Assembly (NCBI RefSeq): GCF_052324685.1
Contig: NC_135212.1
Coordinates: forward strand, 17,347,689-17,411,688
Direction of reading: 5' to 3'
From: Brachyhypopomus gauderio
Lineage: Eukaryota; Chordata; Actinopteri; Gymnotiformes; Hypopomidae
Length of the DNA stretch: 64,000 bases
The translations under genes were made by a program, and so were the position numbers. Position 1 is the stretch's first letter. The number at the start of each line of letters is the position of its first letter. The notes under the pieces are model-generated. The model saw only the letters and a program-made list of their open reading frames with translations, had not been told where the DNA came from and searched no databases. This document shows positions 1-33,143 of the stretch, piece after piece.

Positions 1-2429
1 ACAACAGAATCACATAAGTAATCCACAGCACTCATTGCGATCTTTAAAAATCGAGTCGGCCGTCATGTGAGCCTCTCAAGGAATCCTGGGAGATGCGGCA
101 GGTCGAAGCCAAGAGGTGAAGAGGTTATTAATTCTTGCTAACAGCCCCACAAATAAAGGAGCCATTGACTCACATGTGAACAGGAGCAGCATACTCCCAC
201 AGTTCTCATCCAGCATGGGAGTGGGTGTGGTGTGTGTGTGTGTGTGTCTCTCTCTCAAGGGTACTGAGGCCCAATACAAACCTACCTATCCATCGGGCTA
301 CACAAAACCAGCCAGATGAGACTAGCTAGAGCAACACCAGCCAGACACCCAGACATACCGCAAAACATACTGAAATCAAAGCAACTTTGTACATTAGAGC
401 CAGAACTATTTTAGGGAGACATGCTGCTGATTGTAAAGGAGCCATTTTGTTTTGGGTCAGATGTGCCACAACAGAAGAGAATCAGGACTCAGGACTTTAT
501 CAGCACACCTTAAATAGATTTTAAAGAACAGCCACAATTTCTGCTTTAGCACCTCCAAACACATCTCCTTTAGTGCTTGGAACATCAAGGTGCAGTTTAT
601 GCTATGGGCACCCATGTCATGTACATATATACTAAAAAAAACACTGCAAACCTCAGTAAACTGCGCATTACAATCTGCATATTTCTTCCTGTTTAGACCA
701 CTTTGAGTTGCCACCAGCTGCCAATGAAATCAACAGTAATAATTAAATATTTAAAATGTTATTACAATTCCTCTCTTGTAGCAGAAACCCACAGATACTG
801 CTGCACTTTTCCACTGCTGAGTTGACCAACACTGTCCTGTTTCTGATCAGATATTCTGCCTTTGCTTTGTTGCCAGGTAGATGCTCTTATAGTTTATACT
901 GTTGCTGGGAAGAGGAGCTGTATTTTGTAATATTAATACTGACTACATTCCAATAATTTTTTTACAGTCTCTGTCTGCTCTTGAGAACAGTTTTTCACCC
1001 TATTCTCTCTCTCTCTATCCATCTATCCGTGGGCTCGTTCTTGTGCGCTTGCATTTCACCGACACGTACGCAGAGCAGCAGGACAAACTTGCGGGTTTCA
1101 CACAGCCACGGTGAAATGTGGTCGCATGTCGAGTATCATCGGCCTGTGGTGTGAACCCTGGAGTGCCCTTCTCGTCCCTGCACATTCCGCTTACAAAATA
1201 AGATGTTCTAGAGGACATCCGCACCTCGGACATGCTACCTCACACTCCTTCACCATCCTGACTCCAACCCTTACAGGTGACGCAAAGATAGTGTTTAGCA
1301 TCATTACACAAACAACATTAAACGAGTTGTCTATTTAATGGGTTATAAATTGCGTCGACAGTAAGGAAACTAAACCATATATTGCTAAATTAGTAAGACA
1401 CCGACAGCCATTTGTTAGTTTGTATCCGCAAACGATAATAACATTTGACTGGATTAGTGAACCCGAGCGCCATCTGAATGTGTTTGAATGTTCCGGACAG
1501 CGTTTAAGAGGCGTTTAACGGACCTGATGGAGCAGGTACCCACGATATGCACGAAATACACGAAATAACATCTATACTGATGGAGCAGGTACCCACATAT
1601 CCACCAAACAACATCGACTTAACATAACAGCTTTGTACAAATAAAAGACGATTCGCTTCAAATGTTGGTCAGATTAAATATACGCAGTTGATTAACGTCC
1701 AGGTGTGTGCGCGCGAGAGTGGAGGGCGCTTCCCCCACACTACTGAAACTACGAGGTGTCATTTTACTCCAGTTTAACTACATTTACATGTATTTTATTT
1801 TAGTGTGAAGCTGTTACCGTGTGTTTACTATCCATAGTTTACACGGGTAAGAAATACATCAATCATGGGGTTCCAATTATTACAGTTATTACTATCACAC
1901 TATCAAATGCCACTATCATGGCATTTAAATGATTTGTATTCTGTATTTCCACCGTATGTGGAAGGAAAACCGTGAGCGACCCTTACCGTGTGGCTTGAGT
2001 AGGTGGAGCAGGTGGTGTAGGCGCTCCTCACTACGCCGTGAAGCTGGAGTAGGTGATGTAGGTGGTGTAGGTGCTCCTCCCTGCTGTCCTTCAGTACGTC
2101 GTGTTTGTGTGGTAGGTGGAGTAGGTGGTGTAGGTGATGGAGGCGCTCCTCACTACGCCGTGGCAGGTCGCTCACGCTGTTATATTTTCACATGTGGTCC
2201 ATCCCTCTTAGTTCTGATTGGTCTAGTCCTGCACTGCTGTGCACTCACAGGTACTTAATAACAAATTATGTCATTTCATCAGTGAAATTTCTTGGCTGCT
2301 TTGCTCATTTTAACTTTGGCCATTTTATTTTGACAGCAACCATGCGCGTCTATATAAACCGTTAAACGGATAAGAGAAAGATGACAATGTAGAAACGGTG
2401 ATTTGTTAAGCTGGGCATCAATCATGTAG
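1..2429. other. Gene-free stretch upstream of pdcd10
   Basis: No exon with supportable coding content was found on either strand. It holds a short TG run near 222-248, a CT run near 1000-1020 and a GTAGGTGGAG-type minisatellite at about 1995-2170. In human, SERPINI1 lies head-to-head with PDCD10. Its first exon is noncoding, so a fish serpini1 5' end could lie here unseen, but nothing in the sequence shows it. Confidence 0.5.
1995..2170. repeat. GGTGTAGG-type minisatellite
   Basis: Degenerate tandem copies built from GTAGGTGGAGTAGGTGGTG and GGCGCTCCTCACTACGCCGT blocks. The second block occurs at both ends of the array. It lies about 300 bp upstream of the pdcd10 promoter, and no coding role is apparent. 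Confidence 0.7.
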
Positions 2430-2640
2430 CTCGCTCGCCAATCAAAAGCTGATCTGGGAATTGTAGTCTTTTCTTAACACGCAGCGCACGTTCTCCACTG
2501 CCAAAAAGACTACAATCCGGCGCGCCCTCGCCGCGCGTTCACGGCCCGTCGCCTGATTGGTCAGGCAGAACACTTCCGCCTTTATCCAGACGGCGAATAT
2601 TCGAAGTTGAGGAGATAATCGCCAGAATCAGGAGATTCGA
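2430..2640 (+). promoter_or_regulatory. pdcd10: pdcd10 CpG-type promoter with ZNF143-like, CCAAT and ETS motifs
   Basis: TATA-less and CpG-rich. Visible motifs are CCAAT at 2438-2442, its inverse ATTGG at 2556-2560, an ETS/GABPA-like ACTTCCG at 2572-2578, and two opposed ACTACAA elements: GGGAATTGTAGTC at 2456-2468 (reverse strand) and GACTACAATCCGG at 2508-2520 (forward). ACTACAATTCC is the known ZNF143/THAP11-associated promoter motif. The human PDCD10-SERPINI1 promoter is bidirectional, and the symmetric motif layout would fit that here. Transcription start not determined. Confidence 0.6.
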
Positions 2641-2661
2641 CCACCTCCCCACACACAGCAG
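2580..2661 (+). other. pdcd10: pdcd10 noncoding first exon (5' UTR)
   Basis: The end is set by the splice donor CAG|GTACGA, with the last exon base at 2661. The start is only an estimate, just downstream of the promoter motifs. No start codon opens a long frame here. It would join the exon beginning at 6045, which carries the ATG. Inferred from gene structure; not proven by transcripts. Confidence 0.45.
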
Positions 2662-3203
2662 GTACGAGATGTTCGCTTTAATCTTCTAGTTAGCGAGATG
2701 GGCTGTTTACTAATGTAGTAAATAACAGTTCTGACATGATGGCTTTACTGTAGATTTGCTAACCACACGTTTGTATTAGCTAGCTTAGTGCTGCTACTTC
2801 ATAATAACACAGATTTCACTATAACAATATAAGAAATGTCAGAGGTAGATATTAAATCCGTAGCGCCACAGAAACAGCCGGGTTCAGTTATGCTAACGTG
2901 GCTAACTTCATTCAATACTGAACTACAACGTTAAATAAATGAAAGGCCAGCTAGGCTAGCTGACAGGCGCCGGCCTACACCAGGAACGAGCGGACCAACT
3001 TCTCCGTTTGGCGGTGGTGCATGACCAAATGAAGATAACTGGAACTGTCGATGAAATCTGAGAAATACAATGATATTCTGTTTCTGTGGTTTAAATGAAT
3101 GTTGAAAAAGATAGTAAACTAATGGTTTATTTGCTAGAACGGTCGTGAATCAATGACTGCTAACGAACAACTAGCTCGCATCACCCTGAACAACTACACC
3201 ACT

Positions 3204-3475
3204 AGCTACACCAGTGTCTCTAGTTATGTAGTTATGTCACCACCACCCTGATCTTATACCAGCTACACCAGTGTCTCTAGTTATGTAGTTATTTCACCAC
3301 CACTCTGATCTTATACCAACTACTGGTTTCTCTCTAGTTATGTAGTTATGTCACCATCACCCTGATCTTATACCAGCTACATCAGTGTCTCTCTAGTTAT
3401 GTAATTATATCCCCATCACTCTGATCTTATACCAGCTACACCAGTGTCTCTCTAGTTATGTAGATATGTCACCAT
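3204..3475. repeat. 57-bp minisatellite, about 4.5 copies
   Basis: Units begin GCTACACCAGTGTCTC and run through TAGTTATGTAGTTATGTCAC and CCTGATCTTATACC. Starts at 3205 and 3262 give the 57-bp period; later copies are slightly shifted. Lies in pdcd10 intron 1. Confidence 0.85.
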
Positions 3476-3748
3476 GTCTAGTTATGTCGCTAGTTATGTC
3501 TAATTTATAATGACTAGTGTACTATGCTAGCTAGTTTTCTAGCTGCCGCTAGGTAGCCAGCTCGGGCAGAATAACTTTCAGCATAGATGCGGATGAACTA
3601 CTGAGCAGTGGCGGATTATTAGTCAGTCAGTATATCAACATTAAGTAAAGAAAAGATAAACATTCAAAATGTAACTATTTAGCCAGCGATGTTAGCGAAT
3701 TTATACTTTTTATATGATCTGCTAATCTAGTTCCGAAACAGTCCTGAG

Positions 3749-4667
3749 TAGGGCTGCTACAAACGATAATTTTTATAGTCGACTAATCGGATCATATGTT
3801 AATTGGATATAAAACATACAGCTTATCGCACTAGAATGCAGCTGCTATTATATAACCATCATTAGATTTAATCTATATTCTAACTAAAAATAAAAACTAT
3901 TCATATCATAATTCATTAAACCTTTAATGAATTATGCAGCTTGTTGCAACAAACAATTATTAGGATTAGGCACTGGCTTAAACAACACAAAAATAAATAC
4001 ATTAAAGAAGTAAATTATTATTTTTTTATGTTTTTCTTTCTTTCATATGTCTCTGGCATCAAACTTAGCTACATTTAAATCAAATTAGGTAGGTACCTGA
4101 AACTAAGGAATTATTCACAAAAATAAAGTTTTGGTCTCACTGATGTTACAGAAAACACATGAATGCGTGCTAAGGCTAATGAAACAAATCGCCATCGCTA
4201 ATGTTAAGTTTTACAGCTATCAAGATGAATAAGTACTAACTTAATGCTCTGTTTATGCTAATTTTAGCAGCTAACTAGTAATTTAGATTACAGAGATGAT
4301 GGTCCCTCTTCATCAGTGACGCAATCAGCCACAACATGCTTCAGGAGCTCGTACATTGCGGTTGTGCTGCTGTGAAAGGAAAGGTCTGCCTTACAGATAT
4401 TGCATTGCATGCATTTCTCTTTCATTTTCTTAAAGTGTTCCCACACTTTTGAGATCCGTACCTGGGTGGCCACGATACCAGAGCCTGTCTGTATAACGTC
4501 CTGGGATGTTGTCCACTGCCTATCCCAGTTTCCACTACTGCGCATGTGCGTCAGTGGAAACTGCAGCAACAGTTTGGAGAGAGTAAAAAAATTTACTATT
4601 AAATTAGTCGTCGACTATTTTAATAGTTGACATAATTGTGACTAGTCAACTAAACATGACAGCCCTA
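3749..4667 (-). mobile_element. hAT-like DNA transposon, internally deleted (919 bp)
   Basis: Left end TAGGGCTGCTACAAACGAT and right end (reverse complement) TAGGGCTGTCATGTTTAGT form imperfect terminal inverted repeats. Further in, GTCGACTAAT-like sequence occurs on both sides. Flanks are GTCCTGAG (3741-3748) and GTTCTGAG (4668-4675), an 8-bp target duplication with one mismatch. An 8-bp duplication plus a TAGGGCTG tip is typical of hAT elements. A BED-finger reading frame on the minus strand (4288-4569) supports the call. Too short to encode a full transposase. Confidence 0.85.
4288..4569 (-). pseudogene. hAT transposase N-terminal remnant with BED-type zinc finger
   Basis: A 93-codon minus-strand frame. 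Residues about 42-78 show the BED finger pattern: a VWEHF aromatic start, a CMQC cysteine pair, then STTAMYELLKHV with the histidine side. The frame stops shortly after the finger, so the RNase-H-like catalytic core is missing. It lies inside the TIR-bounded element at 3749-4667, which explains its origin. Not expected to be functional. Confidence 0.7.
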
Positions 4668-6083
4668 GTTCTGAGCAGCCCAAATTGATCATAGAATTAG
4701 ACTGAATAGATCTGTTTTTATGGCTCGGTCACATTGTCACCGATACCCGATCTAGAATTTTTTCCATTATCTGAGCCGATACAGATATTAATATCGTAAT
4801 CTGTGCATCCCTAATGCGAATGCAGGTACTTTTGCATGAATAACTAAGGGATTCTGTGCGTCAGAAGACGTCTTTATAGCATTAGGGCCTCATGCCATGT
4901 CATTATAAATTAGTAATTTATAATTCATATGGGTTATGAAATGCCGAGAGGATGTAAAATGATATTTAATGGCTTGCCATGCAAGAAACCACTTAAACAA
5001 TGTGGTCATTTTATTTTTGTTTGTTTATTCATTTTTTGATTGTATGAAATGGCCAGATGACTAATGAAATGTCTTTCATGTGATTGAAACGTCAATTTCA
5101 CAGTTTTCTCCCTAATTTTGGAACCTCGTCCTGTTGATAGCTTCTGCATGACTGCCACGAGATTAGGCTAGCCATTAAAATTTCTGATTTGCATGAGGTT
5201 TTACATTTAATTTGTGGACAGCTCAGGTTAAAGGTACCTTCCTGTCAGAAAGGTTATTGCTAACTTTAAGGTGTTCGTTCTTGATTGCTATAGGAACTCT
5301 TCAGGGAGCAGGTTTTGGCTGGCCTTTGTGAGGAAAATGAGTCATGATGGTGTGTGCACTGTAGAAGAACTGTAAACAATGTTACTTTAAAAAATCTGTC
5401 TGAAGGGATACCAAGTCCAATCTCTCAAGGTGTGTCTGAAGATGTCAGGGGAATGTCAGTGAATGTCAGCCTGATAAGACTAGATGACATTCCACTGAGT
5501 GCAAAGGCCTTCAGATTGCTCTGGATTGTTAGATTCTGCCTGTGGGTCTAAAATTGTGACTCACTGTCCAAAGTCCTGTTGAAATAGCAATGACTAATGC
5601 TAAAGAGAAGTTTTAATGGATAGTAAAATTCCTTATACTAAGTGTGTCCAATATAGGTTGACCTGTTACTAACAGTGACTCACTCAGCGTTTTGTTTGTA
5701 GCAGAAAGAAATTGTTTAGATATTCTGAGCTAGCTTTAGCATAGCATGCTAGGTCATCTGTCCTCAAGATAAATGGAAGTGTTGATGGCTTTGACTCTTG
5801 GTGCCCATGAAAAAGGCATCTTAACACAGGGAAAGATGTAGGTAGCCACTCGCACTTGAAGAACGCTAATCTTGCAGGACGCCCTTTGTTTTGGTCCACC
5901 TCCCAGAACGATGCGGCTGTGTCTGAGGAGGCTTATTTCTCGTGCTAATATACCCACTCCGAATACTGCGTGAGAACGACGGTCATCTGAGCGGTGCGCC
6001 TGCGATCTCCGCTAATCTGCCTCCACTGTTCTGCTTTGCTGCAGGCTTCACCTGAGCTCCAGACTGAGTGTGCTCGGGAGTGG

Positions 6084-6120
6084 ATGAAGCTCCGCCCACC
6101 CTCTCAGCACCACGCCAGCG

Positions 6121-6140
<20 letters not shown>
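6084..6140 (+). other. uORF overlapping the pdcd10 start codon
   Basis: ATG at 6084 opens 18 codons in the +1 frame relative to pdcd10 and stops at TAA 6138-6140, about 20 bases past the main ATG at 6121. Its start context is weak (T at -3, A at +4). Overlapping uORFs usually lower main-frame translation, with escape by leaky scanning. Whether this one is translated is unknown. Confidence 0.5.
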
Positions 6141-10252
<4,112 letters not shown>

Positions 10253-10652
10253 AAGACTGTCATTGCCCCCCCCCCAAACATTCTTTTCTTGCTATAATAT
10301 ATCCTTTATATGAACATGTACAAACTTCAGACTGTGTAATTTATCAGGCTTGAGTTATGGGGCGAACTCTTCAGGCTGGATCCTCGCCTTTCCTGTTTTC
10401 CCACCATTTTCCTCTTCTAGCCGGGATAAGAGCCTGGCTGTTCATGCCATTTAATTTCTGACTACCTGAATCCTGCTGTTCCTGAAGAGCCTCTCCGCTC
10501 CTCTCTGAGTGCCCCCCCGTCCCTCCATTGCCGCTCTCTGTGTGTCTGCTTGGCTGAGGATGAGGAGACAACAGCAGACCCGCTCTCTGTAAATACTGGA
10601 CTGTTCCTGACCCGTCTGACGTTCTGAGAGGACAGATGGGAGTTGTATATTT

Positions 10653-10720
10653 AATAAATATTTGGTAGCAGAAATATTCAAATAAACACGCTGCAGATGA
10701 TAGAAAAGCTTCAGTGGAAT
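10653..10720 (+). terminator. pdcd10: pdcd10 polyadenylation signals
   Basis: AATAAA at 10653-10658 and again at 10681-10686, 400-430 bases after the stop codon. A GT-rich stretch (TGTGTTTCTTGTTTGTT) follows at about 10720-10736. The cleavage site probably lies near 10700-10715. Confidence 0.75.
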
Positions 10721-10750
10721 GTGTTTCTTGTTTGTTATATTTTTCTTATA

Positions 10751-11868
10751 TACACTGTATTGCCAAAAGTCTTTGCTCACCCATCCAAATGATCAGAATC
10801 AGGTGGCCGCAGGTGTATAAAATTAAGCACCTGGGCAAGCAGATTGTTTTTACAAACATTTGTGAAAGAAAGGGTCAATCTCAGGAGCTCAGTGATGGTC
10901 AACTGTCAGCTGCATTATAAGAAAATGGAAGTTTTGGGAATGACAACAACTCTGCTACGAAGTGGTAGGCCATGTAAACTGACGGAGTGGGGTCAGCAGA
11001 TGCTGAAGTGTGTAGTGTGAAGAGGTCGCCAACTTTCTGCAGAGTCAATAACTACAGACATCCAAACTTCATGTGGTCTTCAGATTAGATCAAGAACAGT
11101 GCACAGAGAGCTTCATGGAATGAGCAGCTGCATCCAAGCCATCACCAAGTGCAATGCAAAGTGTCAGATGCAGTGGTCTAAAGCATGCTGCTACTGGACT
11201 CTAGAGCACTGGAGGTGTGTTCTCTGGAGTGAAGAATCGCACTTCTCCATCTGGCAATCTGATGTACGAGTCTGGGTTTGGTGGTTGCCAGGAGAATGGT
11301 ACTTGTCTGACTGCACTGTGCCAAGTGTAAAGTTTGGTGGAGGGGGAATATGGTGTAGGGTTGATTTTTAGGAGCTGTGCTTGGCCCCTTTCCAGTGAAA
11401 GGAACTCTGAATGCTTCAACATACCAAGACATTGTAGACAAGTCCATGCTGCCAACTTTGTGGGAACAGTTTGGAGCTGGCCCCTTCCTCTTCCAACATG
11501 ATTGCATCAGTGCACAAAGCAAGGTCCATAAAGACATGGATGGCAGAGTCTGGAGTGGATGAACTTGACTGGCCTGCACAGAGTCCTGACCTCAACCCGA
11601 TAGAACACCTTTGGGATGAATTAGAGCGGAGACTGAGAGCCAGGCCTTCTCGTCTAACATCAGTATGCGGTTCTGGAAGAATGGTCAAAAATCTCCAGAA
11701 GCACCCTCCTAAACCTTGTGGACGGCCTTCCCAGAAGAGTTGAAGCTGTTCTAGCTGCAAAGGGGTGGACCAACATCATACTGAACTCTATGGATTAAGA
11801 ATGGGATGTCACTTAAGCTCATATGTGAGTCAAGGAAGGTGTGCGAATACTTTTTGCAATATAGTGTA
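10751..11868 (+). mobile_element. Tc1-like transposon, degenerate copy (about 1.1 kb)
   Basis: The ends are CACTGTATTGCCAAAAGT on the left and TTTTTGCAATATAGTG on the right, each next to TA, the Tc1/mariner target. The body reads as a Tc1 transposase on the + strand but is broken by frameshifts and small deletions. It starts about 40 bp behind the pdcd10 poly(A) region, between pdcd10 and wdr49. Confidence 0.92.
10985..11745 (+). pseudogene. Tc1-like transposase remnant, frameshifted
   Basis: Pieces lie in different frames: SRTVHRELHGM near 11093, TLEHWRCVLWSEESHFSIWQ near 11194-11253, LGPFPVKGTLNASTYQDIVD near 11380, and the DDE-region block SPDLNPIEHLWDELERRL near 11583-11636. Several frame changes separate the blocks, so no intact protein can be made. 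Dead copy. Confidence 0.9.
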
Positions 11869-12796
11869 TATATGTTCTCTTATATTTTAATGTTTTAACA
11901 TTTGCTTGCTATTCCCACTATGGGCTGCATGTCCATGTATTTCATTTATTTTTAGACAGTTTCAGTATCTGCTGTCTCCCACCTACTGGCTAGGTGTATT
12001 AGCAAGGCCTTCTACACACAAACACACTGTAGTAAACATGAAGCTAGCTGCATCTGTTCGCACGGAGCCACAGGGAAGGTGAATGGGCTTCGAGGGGACT
12101 GCTAACTCCGCACTGCGAGCACGCTGTCAGACAACTGCTGTTATGCTGGATAGAAAGAGAAAACTGTACCAACTCTCCCGCCTCCTGCATCCAGCCGACT
12201 GTGCAGTTGTTTACACTGTGTGGGGTTTTTCCCCCAACAAACAAACCGTCTGTTTCGAAAGGGATGTTATTTAAATGGCAGTGACCTGATTTCAGAGGCC
12301 TGTCTCCATTAGAAGATGATTCAGTCAGCTAATTCAGATCTGTGAGTGTTTCCCTCCCAAACTGCTGCTAGACGTCCAAATTGGTGACGGCTTAACCCTT
12401 CAGTCCACAGTCTGCTACTGTGCCTTACTCCAACAGGGCTGGGCGAATTTCACGTCTGCTCATGAACGTGAGATGTGATCAAACTGGTTAGACCAATAGT
12501 GACAGTAATAGGAAATATTTTTTTTATTGGTCTCAATGGGAAAATAGTGTGCACGCTTAACATTTAAAAGATCTTTATTTTTCCATCTCCTTAATGTTGC
12601 TGTTATTGAGATGTGTGACAATGAGTCCTTCGGTCACCAGTTCCCAGGGCGATGGCTTTGTTGTGGTGTGGCTGAAACAGAAGAAAGCCCGTCCTGAACC
12701 TCCGTGGCTCAGAGCCCTCGACAACAACAGTGTGATGGAGGGCAGCCTTGCTACAAGGGATGTGGAAACTAATAAAACGCTCTCCCTCTCCACCCT

Positions 12797-12838
<42 letters not shown>

Positions 12839-13550
12839 GGGAAAATGTGCCCCAGGCTTAGATAAGCTTTCCTCTAGTGTCCAATCTGTGAACAGAGCAA
12901 TGGTCTGGACGCACAAACATGGCCCTGTCTTGCTCCCTGGTTGCCAGGAGACATACCCGAGGCTTTAAAAGAGGGGGCTAATAAAAGCTGAGAGCCCTGT
13001 AGACGCTGGTGTGGGCTTCACCGCCATCAGCGCCCCCCGGTGGCCGGCTCACTTTGAGGGCTGCTCTCTCCATTGTGATGTGCTGTTAGAGCACAAAAGT
13101 CCCACGTTGCAGACATTTGAAGTAGTGTTTGGTGGTTTGTTTTTTTAAGAGAAAAAACCCATAACAACTTAAAACCCTTGTGGGAAGCGTTGAAGACCTG
13201 GACATTTCGGACCTCCTTCACACACAGGATGCTGGGTAGGGGATCTTCACTGTGGTCTTATATCATTTTAGAAGTCTGCTCCTTCACTGGTCTGCCTTCC
13301 CGTGTTTGTCTACCTGGATTGTTTAGTTGCTTCCTGTGTAGTATTGGGTATTTTAACTTAGCAAGTTGTATGGTAGCTTGTGATTTTTTTGCCATGAATG
13401 CATTTGTGATATTGAAAAATATTTGCAGTCTATGAACTGATTTAATTTAAGGTTTAAACAAACAAAAAAAAAAAAGTGGCCGTAAGAAACACAGTAGCTA
13501 AGGGTGGCCAGACCCTCGGCTTTATTACGGACTCCTTCACTTTATGGTCC
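11869..13550. other. Intergenic stretch, pdcd10 to wdr49
   Basis: No exon or transposon recognised. Contains a TG microsatellite at about 12799-12834 and a short A run near 13463-13475. Confidence 0.5.
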
Positions 13551-13551
13551 T

Positions 13552-13565
13552 GACGCCATGGTGAC
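13552..13565 (+). promoter_or_regulatory. wdr49: Possible RFX X-box upstream of wdr49
   Basis: GACGCCATGGTGAC matches the palindromic RFX consensus GTTGCCATGGCAAC at 10 of 14 positions, about 410 bp before the wdr49 ATG. RFX factors drive motile-cilium genes, and WDR49/CFAP337 is thought to be one. A single imperfect match could be chance. Confidence 0.3.
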
Positions 13566-13973
13566 AGGTCTATTCAGTAGGACTACTGAATCCTTGCTTC
13601 CTGTAACACTATAGCTGGATCCTACCCTGCTGAGAAACCCACTACCTACCACACGTACAATCACATACCTAAACCCTGTAATTACTCATTCAGCACACAA
13701 GTGTCCACCTCCAAAGGTGTTATTAAAGCAGCACTGCAAACTACTGCGTGTTAATTTTCCATGGTGATTTCTATGTTCCTGCTGTAGTTCAGTGTTTCTC
13801 ATAGCCATAGCATCCGTCTGTGTTGATTCATTAATATGCATGAGCGTTCTCGGCCTGCGATCTGATGCAACGTGGTGGGATCATCTCCATGTGAACTTGA
13901 TGCCTTCTTCCCCAGAGGAACCCCACACTCCTCTCTTCTAGCTTCTGACTGACAGCTGCTGTGAGTTGAAACC

Positions 13974-32414
<18,441 letters not shown>

Positions 32415-32503
32415 AGCTTGCAGTAAAGAGTTATAAGGGACAACTTTGTTATTATTATTATTATTGTTGTTGTTATGGTCTTCATTGTTGTTGATACTGC
32501 TAC

Positions 32504-32509
32504 AATAAA
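32504..32509 (+). terminator. wdr49: wdr49 polyadenylation signal AATAAA
   Basis: AATAAA 90 bases after the proposed stop. A TTG-rich stretch (32451-32490) lies upstream, and the TG-rich downstream element needed for cleavage would come from the long TG repeat beginning at 32594. Confidence 0.6.
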
Positions 32510-32592
32510 CTCTGACTTTCTGAAGTCTATTTATTTTACTTATCATGAAATCATCCACCATTATAGAATTTATTTTGTATTTGTATGTCTTG

Positions 32593-32593
<1 letters not shown>

Positions 32594-32663
<70 letters not shown>
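32594..32663. repeat. (TG)35 microsatellite
   Basis: Uninterrupted TG dinucleotides just past the wdr49 3' end. Confidence 0.97.
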
Positions 32664-32665
<2 letters not shown>

Positions 32666-32960
32666 CTAAAACAAGGTGATGATGCCATTTTTACACTGTA
32701 GCTTTTGGGAAACGCTGAATGTAATACGAGTTTGTGACTGTCATGGTACGCCTACATGTGAAGAATGGGATAGAGGACAAAATCCACTGTGTGCTCACAC
32801 ACTCCCCCTGCAACACTTTGGTAAACATGTTTGAATGCTTTAGAAATGAACTCGCTTGCCTTGCAGCGGTGCAGTACTGGCACGGGAGAGCAGGCAGCAG
32901 GTGCAGTGAATACTGCATTCAGAGCTCAGTGTGGTCCTGCTCACCACACAGAGAGTGCCA

Positions 32961-33023
<63 letters not shown>

Positions 33024-33045
33024 ACTGCTGAAGCCTGGGGGGCTG

Positions 33046-33082
<37 letters not shown>

Positions 33083-33143
33083 TGTGAGTGTGTGTGCACT
33101 GCTGAAGCTTGGGGGGCTGTTGCGTGTGTGTGTGTGTGTATTT
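32961..33143. repeat. Three TG tracts split by a repeated spacer
   Basis: Tracts at 32963-33021, 33049-33079 and 33122-33139, with GCACTGCTGAAGCCTGGGGG spacers (second copy GAAGCTTGG). A tandem of TG tract plus spacer. Confidence 0.9.

Larger units (their letters stand above)
2662..6044 (+). other. pdcd10: pdcd10 intron 1 (predicted)
   Basis: No coding exon seen. It holds a 57-bp tandem repeat (3204-3475), a hAT-like element with a BED-finger remnant (3749-4667) and otherwise AT-rich unique sequence. From 4676 to 6044 nothing is recognised. Confidence 0.45.
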
